From: GCA-2729515 sp036336695
Lineage (GTDB): Bacteria > Myxococcota_A > UBA9160 > SMWR01
DNA length: 12,124 nt
NCBI GenBank assembly: GCA_036336695.1
Contig: JAYZFQ010000012.1
Coordinates: 1-12,124, forward strand
Direction: 5' to 3'
Every line of letters begins with the position of its first letter. The stretch's first letter is position 1. Shown in pieces: positions 1-6,001 of the stretch. A model generated the notes under the pieces. The model searched no databases, was not told the DNA's origin, and saw only the letters and a list, made by a program, of their open reading frames with translations. Both the position numbers and the translations under genes were made by a program.

Positions 1-675
1 CCCGACCTGGCGGTCGGTTCGCTCGATTTCGGCGGCGTAGCGCGCGCGAGGTGCTGCAGACTCGGGCCCCTCCCACGGTGTGTGGGGGTCGAAGAAGTGG
101 ACCCACAGGAAGAAGCGGTCCGGCGCGTCTTGAAGCCAGTCGAGAGCGGTATCGACGACCTGTTCGGCCGAGCGCTCGGGAATGCCGTAGACCCGGCGCT
201 CCCCCTGTACGCCCATGGCGTCGTCGTACCGGTCAAAGCCCCGGTCGAGTCCGTGCTGGCGGTCGAGGATGAACGAGCCGACGAAGGCCCCGGTGGCCCA
301 GCCCGAGCGTGCCAGGATTTCCGGCAGGGTGACGAGGTCTTCGGGGAGGGCGAACGTCGTGTTGTCGCGGACCCCGTGGTGCGGCGGATCGAGGCCCGTC
401 AAGATCGTCGCGTGTGTGGGCAGGGTCAGCGGGGTGGGCGAGATCGCGGTGGAGAAGCGGACCCCGGTTTCAGAGAGGGAGTCGAGGCTCGGGGTGTCCG
501 CATTCGCCTCTCCATAGGCGCTGACGAAATCTGCCCGCAGGGTGTCGATGGTGATCAGGACGATCCGCTCAGCTGGAACCCGCTGGGCCGGGTCTTCCGG
601 GCGACCGCAGCCGACGAAAACAGCGAGGACCAGGCCCAGGATCGCCAGTGTGGGAGCGAGGGAGGGGCTCGACAC
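1..675 (-). CDS. Sulfatase-fold lipoprotein hydrolase, N-terminal part (C-terminus outside window)
   Basis: The minus strand reads openly from a GTG at 675 to the window edge, giving the first 225 residues of a protein in the sulfatase/alkaline phosphatase superfamily. A hydrophobic signal ends in a lipobox-like V-F-V-G-C with Cys23, so it is probably an outer-envelope lipoprotein. A metal-ligand strand I-T-I-D44-T-L-R-A-D follows. The active-site loop is T84-L-P-T-H-A-T-I-L-T-G, and further on comes W-V-H193-F-F-D-P-H-T-P-W and then E-I-E-R-T-D-R-Q-V-G, all typical of the family. The usual nucleophile motif is C/S-x-P-x-R; here Thr84 and His88 stand at the Cys and Arg positions. Formylglycine cannot form from threonine, so a classical sulfatase mechanism is doubtful, and a phosphatase or phosphodiesterase-like use of Thr is possible. 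GTG 675 is the first start after the upstream in-frame stop and places the signal peptide correctly. Family assignment is firm; the substrate is unknown. Confidence 0.88.
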   Translation of the reverse strand, partial: MSSPSLAPTLAILGLVLAVFVGCGRPEDPAQRVPAERIVLITIDTLRADFVSAYGEANADTPSLDSLSETGVRFSTAISPTPLTLPTHATILTGLDPPHHGVRDNTTFALPEDLVTLPEILARSGWATGAFVGSFILDRQHGLDRGFDRYDDAMGVQGERRVYGIPERSAEQVVDTALDWLQDAPDRFFLWVHFFDPHTPWEGPESAAPRARYAAEIERTDRQVG

Positions 676-684
676 GGAAATGCG

Positions 685-690
685 AGTATA
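685..690 (-). promoter_or_regulatory. Candidate -10 box (TATACT) for the sulfatase-fold gene
   Basis: TATACT on the minus strand matches TATAAT at five of six positions and ends nine bases before the GTG start at 675. I see no good -35 element (TCGACG lies 15 bases upstream) and no Shine-Dalgarno sequence. If the box is used, transcription would begin at or just before the GTG, giving a leaderless or nearly leaderless message. This rests on motif matching only. Confidence 0.3.
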
Positions 691-753
691 GGTCGTAGCC
701 GCCCGCGTCGACGACCGCTGCCAGACCGGCGCTCGGGTGGCCCCCGGTTCTGC

Positions 754-782
754 TTGTCGTGGGCGCGGGCGGGTGGTAAATC
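754..782 (+). promoter_or_regulatory. Weak candidate promoter for the acyl-CoA ligase
   Basis: TTGTCG at 754-759 and TAAATC at 777-782 are separated by exactly 17 bases. The -35 matches the consensus at four positions and the -10 only at three. The -10 ends six bases before the ATG at 789, and no strong ribosome binding site lies between. The 113-base gap between the divergent sulfatase and ligase genes holds nothing else I recognise. Confidence 0.18.
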
Positions 783-788
783 GGGTGA

Positions 789-2459
789 ATGGATCCCAAC
801 GATTCCAGCCTCACGCTTCCGAGATTCCTCGATCAGGTCACCGGCACGTTCGCGGACCGTGTCGCGATCCACTTCGAGGGCACCGAGACCACCTACGGCA
901 GCCTGCGGTTGCGCGTGCGCGAACTTTCACGGGCGCTCGCTGGCGCGGGGGTCGTCAAGGGCACGCGCGTCGCGATTCACATGGCGAATCGGCCGGAGTG
1001 GCTGGTCTGCGCCTACGCGGCGGCGCGTCTGGGGGCGGTGATCCTCCCGGTGAACACGTTCGCGACTCGCGAAGAGCTGCGGCACATCCTCCGGCACGGC
1101 GATGCCGCGTTGCTCCTGATGCAGTCGTCGCTTTTGAAGCACGCCTATCTCGACGACCTCCTGGAAGAAGAGCCGGCAATCGCGAAGGGCGAACCCGGCC
1201 GCCTGCGTTGCGTCGCGCTGCCCCAACTTCGGCGCGTCGTCTGTCTCGGCATTGATGCTGGCCGTGGCGGGGTCGAGTCCTGGTCGGAACTGCTGGCCCT
1301 GGGCGCGGATGTCTCCGACGAGCTCGTCGACGCCGCAGCGGACGAGGTCTATCCGTCGGACGATGGAATCTTGATCTACACCTCCGGCACCACGGCCCTT
1401 CCGAAGGGCGTGCTGCATACGCAGCGCGCCGCGGCGCTTCAGGCGTGGCGTTTTGCCGAAATGCTCCGGTTCGGTCCCGAAGAGCGCGTTTTCACCACCT
1501 ACCCGTTCTTCTGGACCGCGGGGATCGCCATGTCGATCGGGGGCACTCTCGCGGCGGGCGGGCGTCTCCTGCTCCAGGAAAACTTCGAGCCCGGCGCGGC
1601 GCTCGACTTGATCGAAGGCGAGCGCGCCACGGCGATCCACGCCTGGCCGCACCAGCACAAAGCGTTGGGAGAGCACCCGACGGCGGCATCGCGAGACCTC
1701 TCCCGGCTGAGAAAGGTCGATTTTTCCTCTCCCCTGGCCGCGATCGCCGGAATCAAGGAAGACGTGTATGGCCCGGGGGCTTCGTATGGACTCTCGGAAA
1801 CCTTCACCATCGCGAGTGCGATTCCGGCGGACGCGCCTCTGGCGCTCCGCAGTAGTTGCAGTGGGTCTCCGCTCCCGGGGATGGAGTTTCGGATCGTGCA
1901 CCCGGAAACCGGGGAGAGGCTGGGTGTCGACGAAGAGGGCGAGATCGCGATCAAGGGCGTGAGCTTCATGCGCGGCTACCACAAGGTCGCCTCCGAGAAC
2001 TACCTGGACGAAGACGGCTTCTTCCGCACCCAAGACGGCGGTTCGCTCGATGCCGAAGGTCGCCTTCACTGGTCCGGGCGCCTCGGAAACATCATCAAGA
2101 CCGGTGGCGCCAACGTCTCACCCGTGGAAATCGAGCACGCGTTGGAAAATCACCCGGGCGTGAAGGTCGGTATCCCCGTCGGGATCGAGCACCCGACGCT
2201 CGGTGAAGTCATCGTACTCTGCGTGGTTCCAACGGCTGACGCGGTGGTCGACGGCGATGAAATTCGAGGTTTTCTGCGCGAGCGGCTGGCGGTGTACAAG
2301 GTGCCCCGCCACGTCCTGGAGTTCCGTGCCGACGAGCTTTCCTACACGGGGAACAAGAAGATCCAGGTCGCGCCGCTTCGGGACGCCGCGCGCGAGCGTC
2401 TCGAGGCCGGGGGCATCGAAATCGACGGGTACCGCTACGTGAGTCGCTCCGGATCCTAG
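789..2459 (+). CDS. AMP-forming acyl-CoA ligase (acyl-CoA synthetase)
   Basis: This 556-residue protein has the size and motif order of the ANL (AMP-binding) superfamily, which activates a carboxylic acid with ATP to an acyl-adenylate and transfers it to CoA. The phosphate-binding loop is S199-G-T-T-A-L-P-K-G207, preceded by I-L-I-Y-T. The adenine-binding motif is Y333-G-L-S-E-T. The ribose-binding aspartate is D416 in F-R-T-Q-D-G-G, where T-G-D is more usual. The hinge region is L-H-W-S-G-R-L-G-N-I-I-K-T-G-G, and the adenylation lysine is probably K524 in T-G-N-K-K-I-Q. The ATG start gives a normal N-terminus. It is convergent with the amidohydrolase and shares the CTAG stop tetranucleotide. 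It is cytosolic and probably acts on a medium or long-chain, alicyclic or aromatic acid; substrate class is inference. Confidence 0.93.
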   Translation: MDPNDSSLTLPRFLDQVTGTFADRVAIHFEGTETTYGSLRLRVRELSRALAGAGVVKGTRVAIHMANRPEWLVCAYAAARLGAVILPVNTFATREELRHILRHGDAALLLMQSSLLKHAYLDDLLEEEPAIAKGEPGRLRCVALPQLRRVVCLGIDAGRGGVESWSELLALGADVSDELVDAAADEVYPSDDGILIYTSGTTALPKGVLHTQRAAALQAWRFAEMLRFGPEERVFTTYPFFWTAGIAMSIGGTLAAGGRLLLQENFEPGAALDLIEGERATAIHAWPHQHKALGEHPTAASRDLSRLRKVDFSSPLAAIAGIKEDVYGPGASYGLSETFTIASAIPADAPLALRSSCSGSPLPGMEFRIVHPETGERLGVDEEGEIAIKGVSFMRGYHKVASENYLDEDGFFRTQDGGSLDAEGRLHWSGRLGNIIKTGGANVSPVEIEHALENHPGVKVGIPVGIEHPTLGEVIVLCVVPTADAVVDGDEIRGFLRERLAVYKVPRHVLEFRADELSYTGNKKIQVAPLRDAARERLEAGGIEIDGYRYVSRSGS

Positions 2460-3586
2460 ACGGCTGCCGTGTCGGGCAGCCCATAGATGCGGCAGACGTT
2501 TCCGGCGACGATCGCGTGGCGCTCGGCCTGCGGTACCCCCACCATGATCTCGTTCACCACCTTGCGGCTGTAGGGCCAGTCACAGCCGTGGTGCGGGAAA
2601 TCGGTCGACCAGGCCATGTTTCGCACGCCGATATCGTGGCGCAATTGGACCCCGATCGCGTCGCGAATGAAGGTACAGAGGAAGTTTCTGTGGAAGTACT
2701 CGCTCGGTAGGTGGTTGAGTTCGAGTCCGGTGCGCGTCCGGTTCCTCCAGTAGAAGTTGTCCACCTGTTCGAGCGCTTCGGGGATCCAGCCCACTTCGGT
2801 TTCGACGCCGACGATGGTCACGCCGGGGTACCGGTCGAAGAGGCCCGAAACGATCAACTCGCACATGATCGGGGGAAAGTTGATCATTCCTGCCAGCGCC
2901 ATGGCGCCGATCGATGCGGGTCCATCGAGCTTCGGGCGCGGGTTGCGCTTGCGTTGGATGCTGATGTGGATCGAAACGGGCAGTTCCAGATCCTGCGCGG
3001 CGGCGAAGAAGCGATCGTCTTCGGACGTCAGGTCGTCCTCCCCCGACGGCCACGTCGAGATCACGACGCCGCGGAAGCCGAGTTCTTTACAGCGTTTCAT
3101 TTCGGCGAGCATGGCGTCTACGCCGAGGTTGGGCATCTGGGCCAGGCCGAAGAGGCGGTCGGGTGAGACGGCGCAGAACTCCTGGTGCAACCAGTCGTTG
3201 TAGGCGCGCACGCCCGCGAGGTGGAACTCCGCGTCCCGGTTTCCCATGAAGTAATGCATCGTGCGCTGGCTCGGGTAGAGAAAGCACGCGTCGATCCCGT
3301 CGAAATCCATGTCCTCGATGCGCGCCTTCGGATCGAAGCAGGATTTTCGGATCGTGTCGTAGGTGTATCCACGCCACTTCATTTCCTCGAAGCGGCGCCC
3401 CGGTGTGGTGACCAGGCCGATTTCCATCGGCGGGGTGTCCGGTTCGAACTGCCAGGCGTCGCCTCCCTCGGAGTCCTGGACGAGCCGCGGTGCCCGGTCG
3501 TGAAACTTCTTCGGCAGCCACGTGGTCCAGATGTGCGGGGGTTCGAGGGTGTGGGAGTCGGCATCGATCAGGCGGTATTCGCGCAA
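2456..3586 (-). CDS. Amidohydrolase-2 family metal-dependent hydrolase or decarboxylase
   Basis: The 376-residue protein has the TIM-barrel amidohydrolase 2 pattern (ACMSD-like superfamily). The N-terminal metal motif is D10-S-H12 in I-D-A-D-S-H-T-L-E-P-P. A mid-barrel histidine is H207 in P-V-S-I-H-I-S. The late aspartate is D329 in S-T-D-F-P-H-H-G, the family's usual S-D-x-P-H motif. Family members hydrolyse amides, lactones or C-C bonds, or decarboxylate aromatic acids, and are common in catabolic clusters of actinobacteria and uncultured proteobacteria. I chose TTG 3586 because GAGAGGA lies seven bases upstream and homologues start just before I-D-A-D-S-H. An upstream in-frame ATG at 3697 would run the gene through the palindrome and into the divergent dehydrogenase. 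Divergence from the operon across a shared operator-like site suggests joint regulation. Exact reaction unknown. Confidence 0.88.
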   Translation of the reverse strand: MREYRLIDADSHTLEPPHIWTTWLPKKFHDRAPRLVQDSEGGDAWQFEPDTPPMEIGLVTTPGRRFEEMKWRGYTYDTIRKSCFDPKARIEDMDFDGIDACFLYPSQRTMHYFMGNRDAEFHLAGVRAYNDWLHQEFCAVSPDRLFGLAQMPNLGVDAMLAEMKRCKELGFRGVVISTWPSGEDDLTSEDDRFFAAAQDLELPVSIHISIQRKRNPRPKLDGPASIGAMALAGMINFPPIMCELIVSGLFDRYPGVTIVGVETEVGWIPEALEQVDNFYWRNRTRTGLELNHLPSEYFHRNFLCTFIRDAIGVQLRHDIGVRNMAWSTDFPHHGCDWPYSRKVVNEIMVGVPQAERHAIVAGNVCRIYGLPDTAAV

Positions 3587-3593
3587 GGGGCAA

Positions 3594-3600
3594 TCCTCTC
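3594..3600 (-). promoter_or_regulatory. Ribosome binding site that decides the TTG start of the amidohydrolase
   Basis: GAGAGGA on the minus strand sits seven bases before TTG 3586. It is the only good Shine-Dalgarno match near the expected N-terminus and supports the rare TTG start over any upstream ATG. Confidence 0.65.
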
Positions 3601-3607
3601 GACAATG

Positions 3608-3626
3608 ATCTGACAGTGTGTCAGAT
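3608..3626. promoter_or_regulatory. Perfect 19-bp palindrome, probable repressor operator between divergent genes
   Basis: ATCTGACA, GTG, TGTCAGAT forms an exact inverted repeat with 8-base arms and a 3-base centre. It lies in the 91-base region between the divergent amidohydrolase and the dehydrogenase operon, 21 bases upstream of the TTG and about 40 bases before the dehydrogenase ribosome binding site. The TGACA-N3-TGTCA core resembles sites bound by TetR-family dimers in catabolic loci, though other dimeric regulators could use it. A weak minus-strand promoter, TTGCCC (3653-3658), 17 bases, TAGTTT (3630-3635), would place the transcription start inside the palindrome, as expected for repression. 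No regulator gene is in the window, and I saw no second copy by eye. Confidence 0.6.
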
Positions 3627-3666
3627 TGAAAACTACTCCCCGCCGCTCGTCGGGGCAAGCGAAGAT

Positions 3667-3671
3667 GGAGG
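3667..3671 (+). promoter_or_regulatory. Ribosome binding site for the alcohol dehydrogenase GTG start
   Basis: GGAGG lies six bases before GTG 3678. The next in-frame ATG at 3696 is 24 bases away, too far for this site, so the GTG is preferred even though it adds six residues before the conserved M-R-A-A-V start. Confidence 0.6.
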
Positions 3672-3677
3672 CTTGCC

Positions 3678-4712
3678 GTGCCGCTGCCCGACACCATGCG
3701 TGCGGCCGTCTACCGTGAGAAGCGCCGGATCGAAGTCGAAGAACGGCCGCTCCCCCCGTTGGGGCCGCACGATGCCCTGCTCCGTGTGAGTCACTGCGGC
3801 GTTTGCGGAACCGACCTCCACCTCGTCATGGAGGGGTGGGGGCGTCCGGGGTCGATCGGTGGCCACGAGTATTCGGGAGAGGTCGCCGCGGTAGGCGATG
3901 CGGTCGAGGGCTTTGCCCTCGGTGATCGTGTCGTCGGGGGCGAGTCGCCCGGTTGCGGCGAATGTCGCTACTGCCACGCGCACCGTCCGGGTCTCTGCGC
4001 CAACCGCGGGGAGTTCGGGCCCGAGGAATTCCAGGGCGCCTTTGCGGAATATGTTCGTGTCGATTCGCGGCAACTTTTGCGGCTCCCCGATTCCCTCTCT
4101 CTGCGCCACGCGGCCCTGACTGAACCGCTGGCGGTTGCGCTGCACGGAATCACGCTCTCTCGTATCGAAGACGCAGGGCGCGCTCTCGTGGTGGGTGCGG
4201 GACCGATCGGGGCGCTGACGCTTGCGGCGCTGCGCGCACGCGGAATCGAGGTCGTCGTCAGCGAACCGCGCCCGTTGCGCCGAGAACTCGCCACGAGTCT
4301 CGGAGCCGCGACGGCACTCGAACCCGCGGAGCTCTCTGTGCCGGTGATGCCCTTCGACCTGGTCGATGCACCGTTCGACGCCGTCTTCGAGTGCTCGGGG
4401 ACGCCCGAGGGTTTCGATAGCGGTCTCGGGCAACTGCGCCGGGCGGGTACGCTTGTCGTCGTCGGAACGGGGATGCGCCGCCCGCGGCTCGATTCCAACC
4501 GGGTGTTGCTGAACGAACTCGTCGTCACGGGGGCCTATAACTATGACGAGGACGGCTTCGAAGCCGCGATCGGGTTGCTGGCGGGCGGCTCGCTTCCGGT
4601 AGACCAACTCGTGGAATCGGAAGACGCGGGACTCGGCGATCTCCAAGGCGCGATGTTGGAACTCTTCGAAGGGCGGATCGGTGCCAAGGTCCTGGTAGCC
4701 CCGTCCCGATGA
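3678..4712 (+). CDS. Zinc-dependent alcohol dehydrogenase, MDR superfamily
   Basis: This 344-residue medium-chain dehydrogenase oxidises an alcohol with NAD(P)+. The catalytic zinc site is visible as C43 in H-C-G-V-C-G-T-D and H63-E64 in G-G-H-E-Y-S-G. The structural zinc site is complete, with C93, C96, C99 and C107 in the spacing C-x2-C-x2-C-x7-C. The Rossmann motif is G173-A-G-P-I-G178, followed by the strand E-V-V-V-S-E-P, where the acidic residue suggests NAD preference. Similarity is closest to the sorbitol/threonine dehydrogenase-like branch rather than classical ethanol dehydrogenases; the substrate is unknown. It is the first gene of a tight operon and lies 16 bases before the VOC gene. 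The palindrome upstream is its probable control site. Confidence 0.92.
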   Translation: MPLPDTMRAAVYREKRRIEVEERPLPPLGPHDALLRVSHCGVCGTDLHLVMEGWGRPGSIGGHEYSGEVAAVGDAVEGFALGDRVVGGESPGCGECRYCHAHRPGLCANRGEFGPEEFQGAFAEYVRVDSRQLLRLPDSLSLRHAALTEPLAVALHGITLSRIEDAGRALVVGAGPIGALTLAALRARGIEVVVSEPRPLRRELATSLGAATALEPAELSVPVMPFDLVDAPFDAVFECSGTPEGFDSGLGQLRRAGTLVVVGTGMRRPRLDSNRVLLNELVVTGAYNYDEDGFEAAIGLLAGGSLPVDQLVESEDAGLGDLQGAMLELFEGRIGAKVLVAPSR

Positions 4713-4717
4713 AGCTC

Positions 4718-4724
4718 AGGAGGT
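4718..4724 (+). promoter_or_regulatory. Ribosome binding site that decides the VOC protein start
   Basis: AGGAGGT is a near-perfect Shine-Dalgarno sequence four bases before ATG 4729. The in-frame GTG at 4723 overlaps the site itself and is therefore unlikely to be the start. Confidence 0.7.
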
Positions 4725-4728
4725 GGCG

Positions 4729-5205
4729 ATGACCGGGGGCAGTGGAGTGACGGACGCGCCTCGTTTCAACCACGTGGCAATGAGCGTGGCGGCAGAACTC
4801 CTCGGTGCAGAGGGCACGCGATCTCTGCTCGACTTCTACTCGGAAGTCTTCGGTTGGAGCGAAATGCCGACGCTCACCGAGGAGGGGAAGCGTCTCGTGT
4901 TTCGCGCCCACAGCAACGAACAGTTCGTCTTTCTCGCCGCCGATGACGAACCCATGCGCTGTCCATCGATGGATCACTTCGGAATGTCTGTTGGAACTCC
5001 GGCCGCGCTGGAGGCGATACTCGCGCGTGCGATCGCCTACCGCGATCGAGACGATCGGGTGGAGATCCTCGATCGCGAACTCGAAGACTTCGGTGTCCTG
5101 AAGCTCCACAGTTTCTACGTCCGGTACCGCCTTCCGATGATGATCGAAGTGCAATGCTATGAGTGGGCGGAAGGGTTTGGCCCAGACAGCCTTCCGGGAA
5201 GCTGA
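4729..5205 (+). CDS. VOC-superfamily (glyoxalase/dioxygenase-fold) protein
   Basis: This small cytosolic protein of 158 residues fits one pair of beta-alpha-beta-beta-beta modules. The first module begins F-N-H15-V-A-M-S-V with the helix L-D-F-Y-S-E-V-F-G-W. The second begins M-D-H83-F-G-M-S-V and ends in M-M-I-E140-V-Q. H15, H83 and E140 sit at the three metal-ligand positions used by type I extradiol dioxygenases and glyoxalases. The fourth ligand of glyoxalase I, expected in the F-V-F-L strand, seems absent. Members include lyases, isomerases, epimerases and dioxygenases, so the reaction stays open. It lies between the MDR and SDR dehydrogenases, with a four-base gap to the latter, and probably acts on the same pathway intermediate. 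Confidence 0.8.
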   Translation: MTGGSGVTDAPRFNHVAMSVAAELLGAEGTRSLLDFYSEVFGWSEMPTLTEEGKRLVFRAHSNEQFVFLAADDEPMRCPSMDHFGMSVGTPAALEAILARAIAYRDRDDRVEILDRELEDFGVLKLHSFYVRYRLPMMIEVQCYEWAEGFGPDSLPGS

Positions 5206-5209
5206 CGGG

Positions 5210-6001
5210 ATGGACCTCCGGGACCGGGTGGTTGTCGTGACCGGTGCGTCGTCGGGCATCGGGCGTGAAACCGCCCGCGTTTTTGCTCAGCGAGGCGCCG
5301 TCGTCATTGTGGTGGCGAGGCGCGAGGAGCGGCTGCGCAGTCTGGTTCACGAACTGCGCGACATCTCGCCGCGGAGCGAGTACCTCGTGGGCGACCTTGG
5401 CCACCGCGATTTTGCCGAGCGAGTGATCGCCCAGACGGTGGAACGTCACGGTCGACTAGACATTCTGGTCAACAACGCAGCGCTGACCAAGCACAAACGC
5501 ATCGACCGGGTGAGTCCCGAAGAGGCCCAGCGGGTCTTCGAGGTCAATACTCTCGCTTGCATGTGGACCACACTGGCGGCCCTGCCTCACATGCGGCGTG
5601 CGGCATCGGGTTGCGTGGTGAACGTGACGTCGGTGGCGGGCGAGATCGTGCCACCCCGGGAAGCCGTCTACGGGGCTTCGAAAGCGGCTCTTGCAGCGTT
5701 TACCGAAGGCCTGTGGAGCGACCTTGCCGGGTCGGGAGTTCATGCAGCGCTCGTGGTGCCCGGTGCGATCGACACGGAAATCTGGGAAAAACTCGACGAA
5801 CCCCACGCTTTCCGGGGCAGGAAGGTGCCCGCCAGCCGCGTGGCCGACGCCATCGTCGAGGCTGTGGTGAAACGGCGTTACCGGGTGACGGTTCCACGCA
5901 CCGTGGCGGTCGCCCTTGCGCGGTTCCTTCACCTCTTCATGCCCGGGCTGCTGCGTCTCGGGATGCGGCGCATGGATCCCATGGAAGACGAGCGTCGCTG
6001 A
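5210..6001 (+). CDS. Short-chain dehydrogenase/reductase (classical SDR)
   Basis: This 263-residue NAD(P)-dependent oxidoreductase has the classical SDR motifs. The cofactor motif is T11-G-A-S-S-G-I-G18, N88-N-A-A is the structural motif, and the catalytic set is S141 with Y154-x3-K158 in V-Y-G-A-S-K. The C-terminus carries a hydrophobic stretch near F-L-H-L-F-M-P-G-L-L, seen in SDRs that associate with membranes or act on lipophilic substrates. I chose ATG 5210 because it starts right at the first strand, M-D-L-R-D-R-V-V-V-V-T-G; the in-frame ATG at 5159 would overlap the VOC gene by 47 bases. Its stop codon overlaps the next start as TGATG, a sign of translational coupling. It probably oxidises a hydroxy group or reduces a keto group in the operon's pathway. 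Confidence 0.92.
   Translation: MDLRDRVVVVTGASSGIGRETARVFAQRGAVVIVVARREERLRSLVHELRDISPRSEYLVGDLGHRDFAERVIAQTVERHGRLDILVNNAALTKHKRIDRVSPEEAQRVFEVNTLACMWTTLAALPHMRRAASGCVVNVTSVAGEIVPPREAVYGASKAALAAFTEGLWSDLAGSGVHAALVVPGAIDTEIWEKLDEPHAFRGRKVPASRVADAIVEAVVKRRYRVTVPRTVAVALARFLHLFMPGLLRLGMRRMDPMEDERR

Noticed and set aside
82..1041. A 319-codon plus-strand open frame at the left edge
   Set aside because: It is antisense to the sulfatase-fold gene and then out of frame in the ligase; composition is low-complexity and motif-free.
927..2069. A 380-codon minus-strand open frame inside the ligase
   Set aside because: It is antisense to a complete acyl-CoA ligase and shows no recognisable domain.
3638..3655. 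CCCCG-N8-CGGGG inverted repeat before the alcohol dehydrogenase
   Set aside because: A five-base GC arm with an eight-base loop is common by chance at this GC content, and no T-run follows, so I do not call it a terminator or a riboswitch.
3587..3697. Upstream extension of the amidohydrolase to ATG 3697
   Set aside because: It would include the palindrome and ribosome binding sites of both genes and overlap the divergent dehydrogenase; the added 37 residues lack family similarity.
3633..4646. A 337-codon minus-strand open frame
   Set aside because: It lies opposite the alcohol dehydrogenase, whose zinc and Rossmann motifs are intact; the antisense translation has no motifs.
5159..5209. Upstream ATG start for the SDR at 5159
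   Set aside because: The extra 17 residues overlap the VOC gene, while ATG 5210 starts exactly at the first strand of the Rossmann fold.
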